Assembly (NCBI RefSeq): GCF_039794105.1
Contig: NZ_JBDIWA010000001.1
Span: forward strand, 1 to 64,000
Source: Kuenenia sp039794105
Lineage (GTDB): Bacteria > Planctomycetota > Brocadiia > Brocadiales > Brocadiaceae
Direction of reading: 5' to 3'
DNA length: 64,000 nt
This document shows, piece by piece, positions 1 to 8,285 of the stretch. Made by a program: the position numbers and the translations under genes. Numbering within the stretch: the stretch's first letter is position 1; each line of letters starts with the position of its first letter. Under the pieces are notes generated by a model. The model ran no database searches and had not been told where the DNA came from. It saw nothing but the letters and a program-made list of their open reading frames with translations.

Positions 1-85
1 GGTAAATTACGTTTAACTCGGCATTGATTATACCACCTAACTTATTGTTAATCAAGATGATATATCGTTTTTTTGCGATGCTTTT

Positions 86-127
86 CTTAACTTAATGACA
101 TTGGGTTGCAAACCTGAACCCGCCGGG
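86..127 (-). repeat. Solo arm of dispersed composite repeat
   Basis: On the minus strand this 42-bp stretch matches exactly the left end of the two composite repeats at 23909 and 38861 (GC-rich start, then GGTTCAGGTTTGCAACCC, then the arm CCAATGTCATTAAGTTAAG). Here neither the 65-bp core nor the second arm follows, so it is a solo end. It lies just downstream of the HlyD-type gene stop. Confidence 0.8.
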
Positions 128-159
128 ATTGATGCTTTTAGCTGTACATGGGCATATTT

Positions 160-1374
160 TTATTCTTCGGATATTTTTACCCTTCTGCCGTTTTTCATTT
201 TCTTATTCCCGTCTGTTACTATTTTTTCTCCATCTTCTATCCCCGATACTATCTCTATCATAGCATCGTAACACCTTCCCGTGTTTACGACCTTTTCCAC
301 TAACCGGTTGTTTTCAACCGTATATACAACATTCTTTCCCATCATTGTCCTGACCGCCGTTACGGGAATTGCCTTTATTGGCCTTCTTTCATCATCCGTT
401 GCGTGTCGTTTTAAAAACGCAACCTTTGCGCTCATCTCCGGCATAATGCGGGAATCTTTATCGGCAAATGCGACTTTTACCAGTATCGAGGCCTTTGTTC
501 TGTCCGCAGTAGGCACAATCATATGCACTTCACCGCGAAATCTTTCTCCCGGAAAAGCGTCCAGTTGAATTTCACATGGATGCCCGGCGCTTATCTGTTC
601 AATATTTGATTCAGATACATCAACCTCCACCATGAGTGAATCGAGGTCGGCAATAGTCACTACCGACGCCCTGGCATTTGCCGCTGCTCCCACAGGAGTG
701 ACGATATCGCCAATATCGGCATTTTTCGTTAATACCACCCCATCAAAAGGTGCGCGTAAAAAAGTATAATCAAGTTGCACCTTTGCCTCGCTCACTGCCG
801 CCTTGCCCGAGCGTATTGCGGCCTTCCCTTCTTCAACCTTTGCAATCGCAAGTTTGTATTTTGCATCTGCCGTGTCATATTCAGACGGAGAAACGACTCC
901 CATTTGCAAAAGATTCGTTGTTCTATTGTAAGCAAGCTTCGCCTCAGTAAGTTCTGCTTCTGCCTGCCTTAGCCTGTATCTGGCGGTATTCATATCCGCC
1001 TTTGCTCTTTTCAACGCCGCAATTGCGTCCTTGTTTTCCAGGCAGGCAATAACATCTCCTTTTTTTGCCCTGCTGCCTTCTTCTACCGACAAGGAAACAA
1101 GCGAGCTGGTGATCTTCGACGATATGGCGGATTTTCGCTGGGCGACAACATACCCACTCGCATTTAAAAGGGTAAACGTCTGAGAGGGGAAAATGGTAGA
1201 AATACCTGATACGCGCACACGAATAGCAGGTAGTAGAATGCCAGTTCCATACAGTATCCCCAGAACAATAATGATTCCGGCGGCGACAGAGAGATATATT
1301 TTCCCCTTTGTTTTGCCGCGCCGAACCAGAAATTTTGATTTATCGATGTGAAGCGTTGTCAGATCGTTACTCAT
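160..1374 (-). CDS. HlyD-family (RND/MacA-type) periplasmic adaptor
   Basis: This 404-aa protein resembles membrane-fusion adaptors that link an inner-membrane ABC or RND pump to an outer-membrane channel. It shows an N-terminal cytoplasmic stretch, one membrane segment at about residues 27-48, a lipoyl-like half-motif (YVVAQRKSAISSKITSSL), a coiled-coil hairpin rich in Ala, Lys and Glu at about 105-200, the second lipoyl half (FLRAPFDGVVLTKNADIGD) and a beta-barrel region. The ATG at 1374 has no strong ribosome site. The CBS gene ends 30 bases upstream on the same strand. Any pump partner would lie beyond the left window edge, after a 159-base gap carrying a repeat. The substrate cannot be read from the sequence. 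Confidence 0.85.
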   Translation of the reverse strand: MSNDLTTLHIDKSKFLVRRGKTKGKIYLSVAAGIIIVLGILYGTGILLPAIRVRVSGISTIFPSQTFTLLNASGYVVAQRKSAISSKITSSLVSLSVEEGSRAKKGDVIACLENKDAIAALKRAKADMNTARYRLRQAEAELTEAKLAYNRTTNLLQMGVVSPSEYDTADAKYKLAIAKVEEGKAAIRSGKAAVSEAKVQLDYTFLRAPFDGVVLTKNADIGDIVTPVGAAANARASVVTIADLDSLMVEVDVSESNIEQISAGHPCEIQLDAFPGERFRGEVHMIVPTADRTKASILVKVAFADKDSRIMPEMSAKVAFLKRHATDDERRPIKAIPVTAVRTMMGKNVVYTVENNRLVEKVVNTGRCYDAMIEIVSGIEDGEKIVTDGNKKMKNGRRVKISEE

Positions 1375-1404
1375 GGTAGTATGCTATTTCACTGAAGTGG
1401 TACG

Positions 1405-2136
1405 CTAGATTAAAAGATCAATAGCTCCATTCGCGACAATTGTTCTCAGGACGTCGCTCCTGGTAATTATGCCTAAAAGACGATTGTTTTCGTCAACAAT
1501 TGGCATTGACCCAATATGTTCTTCTATCAATATTTTTGCAATTTCTCTCAGCTCAGTGTCAGGCGTTGCTGTCAGAATTCTTGTTTTACAAATGTCCAGA
1601 ACGGTTTTCTTTTTTGGAAATGTATAAATGTCATCCTGGTAAAATCCGGCATCCGTATAATGGGCATCTGCTTCATACCATTTTTGAGCAGGGGTATTGA
1701 CCGGTTGTTTATTTCCCGATGCTTCGCTCTGCGCTGCCTCACGAAGCAAATCCCTGTCGGAAATAATGCCGGCAAGTTTTTTATCAGGTGTGAGAATGGG
1801 CAGGTGGCGGAACCTATGTTCCCTGATAATCTCCCATGCTTCATCGAGCCTGGTATCCGGCGGGATTGTAACTACAGGAGAAGACATGATCTGATTTGCA
1901 TGTAATGAATTTCTCTGGTGTGGGTATTCGGTTTTTTGGTACATAAGCGTTGATGAACTACGGGGTTTTTGTTTTTCCTTTTCTCGTTGTTCCCGTTCCT
2001 GCAAATTGTCCTTGTTTTCCTCAATTCTTTTGTCCTTTGCGGTATGTTGCAGCCTTTCAACCCGGCGAGGCGGCGTTGTAAATATTCCTGCAGTAAGAGG
2101 GAATCTTGTTCCCTGGTCGATTATCTGAAATCCCAT
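1405..2136 (-). CDS. CBS-domain pair protein with charged N-terminal linker
   Basis: This 243-aa cytosolic protein carries two CBS motifs, at about residues 80-135 (IMSSPVVTIPPDTRLDEAW, then LAGIISDRDLLREA) and 180-240 (ILTATPDTELREIAKILIEE, then LLGIITRSDVLR). CBS pairs usually bind adenosyl ligands and regulate partner proteins. The first 75 residues are Glu/Lys/Arg/Gln-rich and look disordered. A ribosome site AAGGAG stands about 10 bases before the ATG. The start lies 35 bases after the AI-2E-family permease stop on the same strand, so the two are probably co-transcribed. No catalytic domain is attached, and the partner is unknown. Confidence 0.85.
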   Translation of the reverse strand: MGFQIIDQGTRFPLTAGIFTTPPRRVERLQHTAKDKRIEENKDNLQEREQREKEKQKPRSSSTLMYQKTEYPHQRNSLHANQIMSSPVVTIPPDTRLDEAWEIIREHRFRHLPILTPDKKLAGIISDRDLLREAAQSEASGNKQPVNTPAQKWYEADAHYTDAGFYQDDIYTFPKKKTVLDICKTRILTATPDTELREIAKILIEEHIGSMPIVDENNRLLGIITRSDVLRTIVANGAIDLLI

Positions 2137-2171
2137 TTTGCATTTACTCCTTAAACAAAGACCTCATTCCC

Positions 2172-3290
2172 TTAACTACCCTTAAAGAAATTGGTATTTT
2201 TGTATCTCAAAAGCCCTTCATCAATAAGCACCTTCGCCACAGCCACAATGGGAACTGCAAGCAAAAGACCCAAAAATCCCAATATCTGGCTGCATATCAA
2301 AATGGACAGTATAATAGCTACAGGGTGCAGTCCGAGTTTTGTTCCAACAATTTTTGGCGTTATTATGGTGCTTTCAAAGAACTGTCCTACGCCAAATACC
2401 GCCACGACAAGGATCAAATGGGTGATATCCTGATATTGAATAAACGTGAGTATCAGTGCGGGAACAAGGCCAAGCATTATTCCGATGTAGGGAATAACGT
2501 TCCCAAATCCACCCATTATGGCTATGAGGTATGAAAGCGGTACGCCAATAACGGTCAACCCTATTCCATATATTATGGATAATATAATACAAACCGTAAT
2601 CTGCCCCCTTAGAAATGCCTTCAGGTTTTCATTTATCTTCCCGAAAATTTCAGATATCTTTTCTTTTTTTGAAACCGGAAGCAGGTTCCTGCACTTTATT
2701 ATAACGAAGTCAAAATCTTTCAGGAGATATATGGTCACTACGCCGAAAACGATGATGTTAATTATTATTCCCGCCAGACCGAAGGCTCCTTGAAAGATGT
2801 TTTTTATTGTTGCAAGGGCAAATTTCATAAGTCCCGTACGTTTCTCCTGCGTTTCTTTTTCACTGCCGTTCTGTATGCCTAATTGTGTTTTTAAAAATGT
2901 AGCAATCCCGGTATCCTTATAGGTTTCAATAAATAGTTCCACATTTTCCTGATACTTCGGATACTGTTTTTTTAATACCGCGCCAACTCGCTGGACGCCA
3001 TGCAAGGTCTTTGGTATTGTATAGGCTGCCGCCCCGCCCGCCATAAACAACATGCCTGTTAAAAGTACCACTATTGCAAGACTGCGCGGCAACCCTTTTT
3101 TAAAAAATAAAAACCTTCGTTTTGCAATAATATCGAGTAATGGATCAACAATATAGGCCACCGTAAAAGCCAGAAAGAGTGATATTAAAATGCCTTTTAA
3201 ATAATAGCACACCAGGAGAAACGCGGCAATTGCGCAAAGCCACAGCAGCGTTCTTATCCACATGTTTTCAAATATTTTTTGTTTTTCCAT
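2172..3290 (-). CDS. AI-2E family transporter (PerM-like permease)
   Basis: This 372-aa polytopic membrane protein has paired hydrophobic segments at the N-terminus (about 12-45), a segment near 65-88, a long soluble loop (95-150), then several segments from about 160 to the end. The family's Gly/Pro-rich stretches are visible (GGFGNVIPYIGIMLGLVPAL, LLLAVPIVAVAKV). Family members are proposed exporters of AI-2 or small ions, and specificity is not inferable here. The ATG at 3290 has a good ribosome site (GAAGGAG, 6 bases upstream). It is first in a likely unit with the CBS protein. The adaptor after that may or may not be included. Confidence 0.88.
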   Translation of the reverse strand: MEKQKIFENMWIRTLLWLCAIAAFLLVCYYLKGILISLFLAFTVAYIVDPLLDIIAKRRFLFFKKGLPRSLAIVVLLTGMLFMAGGAAAYTIPKTLHGVQRVGAVLKKQYPKYQENVELFIETYKDTGIATFLKTQLGIQNGSEKETQEKRTGLMKFALATIKNIFQGAFGLAGIIINIIVFGVVTIYLLKDFDFVIIKCRNLLPVSKKEKISEIFGKINENLKAFLRGQITVCIILSIIYGIGLTVIGVPLSYLIAIMGGFGNVIPYIGIMLGLVPALILTFIQYQDITHLILVVAVFGVGQFFESTIITPKIVGTKLGLHPVAIILSILICSQILGFLGLLLAVPIVAVAKVLIDEGLLRYKNTNFFKGS

Positions 3291-3710
3291 AAAAGTCTCC
3301 TTCCCTGCCGTCCTTCAGACAGGATTATACCAATAGGGCCAACCGGCGTAATGTTTTCAATCATGTTATACAGTTTATCTCCTAAGTAAAATGTTTTTCT
3401 TAGAATTTGGCAGTCTTTGACAGCAAATTTTGACTGCTTGTTTCCAAACCCTAAATTGGCATAGGCAGAACTAAACAAGCATAAAAACAGTCCTCAGTCC
3501 TCAATCCTCAATCCTCAATCCTCAATCCTCAATCTGCCGACTGCCGACTGTAGATTGTAGATTGTAGATTGAGGACTGCAAAAGGTACCAAGTCATGCCT
3601 GTTTCATTATTTGATTGCAGGCTGACGGCGCTGTGATAAAATCACATAACGGGTTGTTTGTTAATACTGTTAAGGTGCAATTTAAAGAAAATCATGTTTG
3701 GAGAATATCG
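3291..3710. other. Intergenic region between divergent genes
   Basis: About 420 bases separate the divergent AI-2E-family permease and uup-like genes. The region must contain the promoters of both, though none is clear enough to call. It holds a heptanucleotide array (listed separately), preceded by TTGGCATAGGCAGAAC, a short sequence that recurs with few changes before another heptamer array near 9308. Confidence 0.6.
3488..3579. repeat. Heptanucleotide tandem array (CCTCAAT / GTAGATT units)
   Basis: Seven-base units run head to tail: TCCTCAG/TCCTCAA about six times, GCCGACT twice, GTAGATT three times, ending in GAGGACTG. The array starts with CAGTCCTCA and ends with the inverse TGAGGACTG. 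The same units, ending in the same GATTGAGGACTG, occur at 8286-8331. A period of 7 that is kept while the unit sequence changes is characteristic of bacterial heptamer repeats of the cyanobacterial STRR type. Confidence 0.85.
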
Positions 3711-5522
3711 ATGGCGTTGATAAGTTTGCAGGATGTAACGATAGGTTTTGGTTGTCCTTTGCTGATTGAACACGCAAATTTGCAGTTAGAGCGGGGCGAA
3801 AAGGCATGTCTCCTTGGCCGCAACGGCGCCGGTAAATCTACCCTGCTAAAACTTATCAATGGCGATCTGACGCCTGATTCCGGAGAAATTGTGCGGCAGA
3901 AAGGATTGCGTACGGCATACCTTTCCCAGGAAGTTCCAAAAAAAATAAATGGTACGGTATCCGACATACTATCGAACGAGTTCGAAAATTTGCCTTCTTC
4001 TGAACGCAAAGGCCGTCATCAAATAAATAAGATAATTTCGCAGATGCAGTTAGATGCTCATGCTGAATTCAATACCCTTTCTTCAGGCCTTAAACGCAAG
4101 GTATTGCTTGCCAGGGAACTGGTGTGTGGTCCCGATATTCTGTTGCTTGATGAGCCAACCAATCATCTGGATATCGATGCAGTCTGCTGGCTGGAAGAAT
4201 TTCTCCTGCGTTATGAAGGCACAATGCTTTTTGTTACCCACGACCGTTCGTTTCTCAAAAAACTCTCTACCCGTATTATTGAACTGGACAGGGGAAATCT
4301 TTCAAGCTGGTCGTGTAATTACGAAACTTTTTTGACGCGTAAACAGGCTGTCCTGGACGCAGAAGAGAAACAGCACGCACTTTTTGATAAAAAACTTGCA
4401 CAGGAAGAAGTATGGGTAAGACAAGGAATTAAGGCCAGACGCACCCGTAATGAAGGGCGGAAAAGAGAGTTGGAGAAAATGCGCCAAGTTCGAAGCGAGC
4501 GCAGGCAAAGAACAGGCTCCGCACTTATACAGACGCAGGAATCAGACCGTTCCGGCGCGGTTGTTATAAAGGTGGAAGGCGCTACTTACGGATATGATAA
4601 TCGTCTCATTGTGAATAACTTTTCCACAACGATCATGCGGGGAGATAAGGTGGGAATTATCGGACCCAACGGTTCCGGCAAGACGACTCTTTTACGTCTT
4701 TTATTAGGGCAATTGCCTCTACAAAAAGGCAATGTTTGCCATGGCACTCAACTGCAAATAGCCTATTTTGACCAACTGCGTGCGCAACTGGATGAAGATA
4801 AATCGGTGTTTGAAAACGTGGGGGAGGGAAACGATGTGATCACCTTCAATGGCAAACCACGGCATATCATCGGATATTTGCAAAACTTCCTGTTTTCTCC
4901 GGACAGGGCGCGGGTCTCCGTCAAAACACTTTCCGGAGGAGAGCGCAATCGTCTCCTTCTGGCGCGTTTGTTCACAAAACCGTCCAATGTCCTTGTAATG
5001 GACGAACCCACAAATGACCTTGATGTGGAAACCCTGGAACTTTTAGAGGAATTACTGATGGAGTATCAGGGAACACTTCTTCTCGTCAGTCATGATCGTA
5101 CCTTTCTTAACAATATAGTAACCAGCACACTCGTTTTTGAAGGGGAAGGAATAATCAATGAATATGTGGGCGGGTATGATGACTGGTTAAGACAACGCAC
5201 TGTACCTGCACAAAACGATTCCCCGGAAAAACAGCTTTCTTCAAAGCCGAAAGCGGAGAGTAAACAATCCAAACGAACACGTAAACTCAGTTATAATGAA
5301 AAACGCGAACTGGAATCCCTGCCTCATAGGATTGAATTGCTGGAAACAGAACAACAGCAGTTATCTCAGACAATGGGCAATCCCGTGTTTTATCAGAAAG
5401 GGAAAGAGGAAATAGAAAAGATTAAAGGGAGAGCGTCAGCCCTGGAATGCGAACTGGCTGAAGCCTTTCACCGATGGGAGGCATTGGAAAAATTACGCAG
5501 CGAACAGGAAGCGGTATCTTAG
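3711..5522 (+). CDS. uup: ABC-F family ATPase, Uup type
   Basis: This soluble 603-aa protein has two ABC ATPase cassettes in tandem and no membrane segment. Cassette 1 has Walker A GRNGAGKST, a non-standard signature (LSSGLKRKVLLAREL) and DEPTNHLD. Cassette 2 has GPNGSGKTT, LSGGERNRLLLARL and DEPTNDLD. The C-terminus (about 520-603) is a charged coiled coil starting near KLSYNEKRELESLP, typical of Uup, which is linked to ribosome and branched-DNA transactions. The ATG at 3711 was chosen because GGAG sits 7 bases upstream and the family begins with this MALISLQDV-like strand. In-frame extension to 3615 adds non-family residues. It stands alone and is transcribed divergently from the permease. 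Confidence 0.92.
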   Translation: MALISLQDVTIGFGCPLLIEHANLQLERGEKACLLGRNGAGKSTLLKLINGDLTPDSGEIVRQKGLRTAYLSQEVPKKINGTVSDILSNEFENLPSSERKGRHQINKIISQMQLDAHAEFNTLSSGLKRKVLLARELVCGPDILLLDEPTNHLDIDAVCWLEEFLLRYEGTMLFVTHDRSFLKKLSTRIIELDRGNLSSWSCNYETFLTRKQAVLDAEEKQHALFDKKLAQEEVWVRQGIKARRTRNEGRKRELEKMRQVRSERRQRTGSALIQTQESDRSGAVVIKVEGATYGYDNRLIVNNFSTTIMRGDKVGIIGPNGSGKTTLLRLLLGQLPLQKGNVCHGTQLQIAYFDQLRAQLDEDKSVFENVGEGNDVITFNGKPRHIIGYLQNFLFSPDRARVSVKTLSGGERNRLLLARLFTKPSNVLVMDEPTNDLDVETLELLEELLMEYQGTLLLVSHDRTFLNNIVTSTLVFEGEGIINEYVGGYDDWLRQRTVPAQNDSPEKQLSSKPKAESKQSKRTRKLSYNEKRELESLPHRIELLETEQQQLSQTMGNPVFYQKGKEEIEKIKGRASALECELAEAFHRWEALEKLRSEQEAVS

Positions 5523-5550
5523 TATAGTCAAAAACATAGTAACATTTACA

Positions 5551-5780
5551 GTAACTATTCAGCGTGTAATACACACCCCGTCAGCTTACGCTGCCACCCC
5601 TCTTTTTAGAGGGGATTTACTTTACATAAGTTTTATAAAAATCAGTTAAACCACGGAATACACGGAAATTTAATTACTTTGTATAAGTTTTATAAAAACG
5701 TGTAAGTAGAGACAGGTTTTAAACCTGTCTCTACAAAATGGGGATTTAGGAATGTGTTATAAATTACGCTGAATAGTTAC
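5551..5780. repeat. MITE-like element with 14-bp terminal inverted repeats
   Basis: GTAACTATTCAGCG at 5551-5564 is repeated perfectly inverted at 5767-5780, enclosing 230 bp with no coding potential. Inside are the hairpin CCCCTCTTTTTAGAGGGG (about 5597-5614), a direct repeat of ATAAGTTTTATAAAAA and a 29-nt palindrome (5706-5734). A further lone end, GTAACTATTCAGCGTAA, occurs at 38831. No target duplication is evident. The element fills nearly the whole gap between uup and the receiver gene. Confidence 0.75.
5706..5734. repeat. 29-nt perfect palindrome centred on TTTTAAA
   Basis: Fourteen-base arms starting GTAGAGACAGGTTT flank a single central T and are perfectly complementary. A related short palindrome (AGAGACAACGCA and its inverse) is at 46999-47022. 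Another palindrome with the same 14+1+14 geometry and TTTTAAA centre lies at 26996-27024. It looks like a REP-type dispersed palindrome nested in the MITE-like element. Confidence 0.8.
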
Positions 5781-5827
5781 CATGGGGAACTATGCGTGTA
5801 ACACTCAATAAAGGTAACTGTGCGTCT

Positions 5828-6280
5828 CTATGTGCACAATTTCTCAGTCTTTCTTTTCCTGTTAAGACGGATACTTTCGTGTCCGCTCAATTTTTCTCCA
5901 ATCTTGAAATTGCATGCAGCCTCTTTGTTTTCGTTGAGCAGTGTTTTTATTTTCTCTTTCAGTTCAAAAAACCATGAAGGGCGGGAAGTAATTACATTCG
6001 CATGCCACGGGTGAAAATTCTTTCCGTAAAAGTTGTTATCCGTGCGCAGTATGATAGGGATGTTTTTATGCTGAATTAATATATTTCCTATAACATCAAT
6101 GATATCTACATCACTTATATTAACATTCATTATGACAATATCCGGCCAGTAATCATTTACTTTTTTAATCGCTGTTTTGCCATCATTTGCCGTAATGACA
6201 TTATAGCCTTCGTTTGATAATTTTTGTTTACAGAGAATACGCTGTTGTTCGTTATTTTCCAAAACCAGTATTGTTTCCAT
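5828..6280 (-). CDS. Receiver-domain protein lacking the phospho-acceptor Asp
   Basis: This 150-aa single-domain protein has a CheY-like receiver fold over residues 3-120 (ILVLENNEQQRILCKQKL, then PDIVIMNV). The residue where the phosphorylated Asp normally sits is Asn52. The usual acidic pair after strand 1 is Glu8-Asn9-Asn10, and the conserved Lys in the LTKPF-type loop is replaced by an SRP sequence. It should therefore not be phosphorylated conventionally and may act as a pseudo-receiver. The last 30 residues are a basic tail without an output domain. The ATG at 6280 is chosen because AGGAGC lies 6 bases upstream. No kinase is adjacent. Confidence 0.8.
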   Translation of the reverse strand: METILVLENNEQQRILCKQKLSNEGYNVITANDGKTAIKKVNDYWPDIVIMNVNISDVDIIDVIGNILIQHKNIPIILRTDNNFYGKNFHPWHANVITSRPSWFFELKEKIKTLLNENKEAACNFKIGEKLSGHESIRLNRKRKTEKLCT

Positions 6281-6712
6281 AGATTTGCTCCTTTTCATAA
6301 TAAACCGGATGAATCCTTACATCTTCTCCGTAGTTAACGGATTCCCCCCCTAAGCAATCCTCAAAAACCGGGTATGCTGTCAAAGGGAAAAAGACAGACG
6401 CGTCTGCACAAAAAAAATTGATAAGAGAATATACAGTGTGCTTGTGTTTCATACAGAACAATGAGCCTTAAAAATTTGTTCCAGCCCATCCATTCTTTGT
6501 AATGGTTTTTGGCGTGGATATTGACAAACGCCGATATTTTGCAACGGTTTTTCCCTATTTTTTTTTGCAAAAAAAACCCCATTATCCTATTATGGATAAT
6601 GGGGCTGTGTGTTGTAATTATAACAGTATTTATTGCGTCTACTCCATTTTTTATATATCAACTATCATACAATCGTTTATATTTAAAACATTAGAGTGGG
6701 CTTTTCACATAT
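6281..6712. other. Intergenic region, receiver gene to cold-shock gene
   Basis: About 430 bases separate two minus-strand genes. The only supported structure is the terminator of the cold-shock gene at 6569-6604. The remainder (6281-6568) should hold the receiver gene's promoter, but no clear motif is seen, and open frames here lack family features and ribosome sites. Confidence 0.5.
6569..6604 (-). terminator. Rho-independent terminator of the cold-shock gene
   Basis: Reading the minus strand, a perfect 11-bp stem CCCCATTATCC with a 6-nt loop is followed directly by eight T residues (A-run at 6569-6576 on the plus strand). It lies about 110 bases after the csp stop codon. Confidence 0.88.
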
Positions 6713-6913
6713 TTATACTTTTACAACATTTGTGGCCTTTTGGCCTTTTTGGTCTGAAATGACATCAAACTCAACCTTATCTCCTTCAGCAAGAGTCCTG
6801 AAACCCTCTGACTTGATGGACGTCTGATGAACAAATACATCAGTTCCGTTTTCCTGAGAAATAAAGCCGAAACCTTTCGAATCATTAAACCACTTTACTG
6901 TTCCGTTCGCCAT
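6713..6913 (-). CDS. csp: Cold-shock protein (CspA family)
   Basis: This 66-aa single cold-shock domain binds single-stranded RNA/DNA and acts as an RNA chaperone. RNP1 is KGFGFI (about residues 13-18) and RNP2 is VFVHQT (26-31). Length and N-terminus (MANGTVKWFNDSKGFGFI) match the family closely. The ribosome site AAAGGGGGTG lies 8 bases upstream of the ATG at 6913. It is monocistronic, with its own terminator at 6569-6604 and a leader containing a terminator-like hairpin (6959-6992), which suggests control of transcript elongation or stability. Confidence 0.97.
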   Translation of the reverse strand: MANGTVKWFNDSKGFGFISQENGTDVFVHQTSIKSEGFRTLAEGDKVEFDVISDQKGQKATNVVKV

Positions 6914-6958
6914 AATAAATCACCCCCTTTCGTTTGGTAAAAAAATTTGGCTACTAAT

Positions 6959-6992
6959 AAAAAAAGGCCACAAGGTTTTCATCCTTGCAGCC
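6959..6992 (-). promoter_or_regulatory. Attenuator-like hairpin in the csp leader
   Basis: On the minus strand GGCTGCAAGG pairs with CCTTGTGGCC around loop ATGAAAA and is followed by seven T residues, about 45 bases before the csp ATG. Two of the ten pairs are G-U wobbles in minus-strand RNA but mismatches in plus-strand RNA, so the hairpin was shaped for minus-strand transcription. No minus-strand gene lies upstream for it to terminate, because the neighbour at 7362 is on the plus strand. Confidence 0.65.
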
Positions 6993-7361
6993 TTAACATT
7001 ACAACGAAACACATCACAACTTTGTATAATATTACTGTTCAAGTCAACCGACTAAAGAAGTATATACGCAATTTTCCTTTATAACAAGAAAAATATAAAA
7101 TATTTTGAAAATAAAATTCTTAAGCGCTGCCAACCGATCACTAACTGCATTATCCCATCAGCAAGCCATGCCATTCCTGAAGCCACGGAATTGTTACAAA
7201 CGGCAAACAATTGATAAACGCCATGATATTACTAATCACAACTTTTTGGAGCAATCGTCTTCAAAAAAACGTTGACTGTTTATTTCAAAAAGATATAATG
7301 GTGAACATGCATTCACCTAGTAATATCTTTTTTATAATCATAAACGTAAGGAGGTTTCGCC
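6993..7361. other. Divergent promoter region, csp and HTH gene
   Basis: This AT-rich 370-base stretch lies between divergent genes. A TTGACT followed by TATACA occurs near 7021-7048 on the minus strand, but the spacing (about 13) is short for a sigma-70 site. No other element is recognised. Confidence 0.35.
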
Positions 7362-7598
7362 ATGTGGTATACCACTACACAAACAGCACAGAGAATAGGT
7401 ATTGACAGAAAGACACTGATGCGTTATCTGAAGGAAGGGAGAATAAAAGGCTACCGGATCGGAGGGCGGACAAAGTTTATGGAAGGCGATATCCATGAAT
7501 ATCTCGAGGGAAACCGGATAAATAATGGATATCCCTCATGTAATAACAGGGAGAAAAGATCGGGTATTTCCACGAAACGTATCAGGCAGGCAGTATAA
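7362..7598 (+). CDS. Excisionase/MerR-like helix-turn-helix protein
   Basis: This 78-aa protein begins with a compact winged HTH of the excisionase (DNA-binding domain, excisionase family) type: TTTQTAQRIGIDRKTLMRYL forms the HTH, followed by KEGRIKGYRIGGRTKFMEGD, the family's wing, and IHEYLEG. The last 25 residues are basic. The ribosome site AAGGAGG, 8 bases before the ATG, is very strong. No integrase or phage gene is adjacent, so an orphan regulator is more likely than a true excisionase. Target unknown. Confidence 0.85.
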   Translation: MWYTTTQTAQRIGIDRKTLMRYLKEGRIKGYRIGGRTKFMEGDIHEYLEGNRINNGYPSCNNREKRSGISTKRIRQAV

Positions 7599-7730
7599 GG
7601 AAATTCGCTGATTATACCGCCTGTGCGGCAGGCATAGAACTTGGCAGGGTTAAAATATTTTACAGAAAAAGAGAAAAACACTCTCGCTTTGTTCCGCAAT
7701 TGTGGTTACTTTGCATTACTACGAATCCGG

Positions 7731-8237
7731 TCAATCGCACCAATCGCGTAATAATTGTATTATTTGATCGTAACGTTTGCCGTAAGCGCATGCTTTTATG
7801 TTCCTTCGTTCTTCAGAAACATGTGTTAATGTTATTTTCAAATATTCTTCAGGAAGGCTGTCGGATACGTTGTCTGCCCATTCTATTATTGTCACTCCAT
7901 TTCCAAAGATCATTTCATCACTGCCTATATCCAATAATTCCTGTGACCCTGAGAGTCTGTAGGCGTCTATATGATAAACAGGAATGCGGCCATTATATTT
8001 GTGCGCCAGAGAAAAGGTGGGACTTTTTACATTTCTGCTATCCTTGACGTCAAGCCCTGCAACTATCCCTTTTACCATAGTAGTTTTTCCCGCGCCCAGG
8101 TCGCCAATCAAGGCAACGACATGCCCATTTGTTAATAATGCGCCTAATGCTTCACCAAATTTTATTGTTTCCTCTGCATTTTTGCTGGTGAAAATTATTT
8201 CATGCTCTTTTATCGCCAATGTTCCTGCACCATCCAT
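7731..8237 (-). CDS. tsaE: TsaE, tRNA threonylcarbamoyladenosine biosynthesis ATPase
   Basis: This cytosolic P-loop ATPase works with TsaB and TsaD to place t6A at position 37 of ANN-decoding tRNAs. Walker A is GDLGAGKTT (about residues 45-53), SPTF follows near 72, and the family's HIDAYRL and IIEWADN motifs are present. The ATG at 8237 gives about 168 aa, the usual size is 140-170. A TTG at 8270 in the same frame would add 11 residues without a better ribosome site. It follows thiL on the same strand after a 111-base gap that carries a heptamer array. Confidence 0.93.
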   Translation of the reverse strand: MDGAGTLAIKEHEIIFTSKNAEETIKFGEALGALLTNGHVVALIGDLGAGKTTMVKGIVAGLDVKDSRNVKSPTFSLAHKYNGRIPVYHIDAYRLSGSQELLDIGSDEMIFGNGVTIIEWADNVSDSLPEEYLKITLTHVSEERRNIKACAYGKRYDQIIQLLRDWCD

Positions 8238-8285
8238 AATTCTTTTTAGTTTTTTGAAAATGCTCAGCAAAATGAAAGTTACTCT

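Noticed and set aside
3615..3710. N-terminal extension of the ABC-F protein
   Set aside because: The added residues are not family-like and the internal ATG has the ribosome site.
7021..7048. Sigma-70 promoter for the csp gene
   Set aside because: TTGACT and TATACA are about 13 bases apart, too close for confidence.
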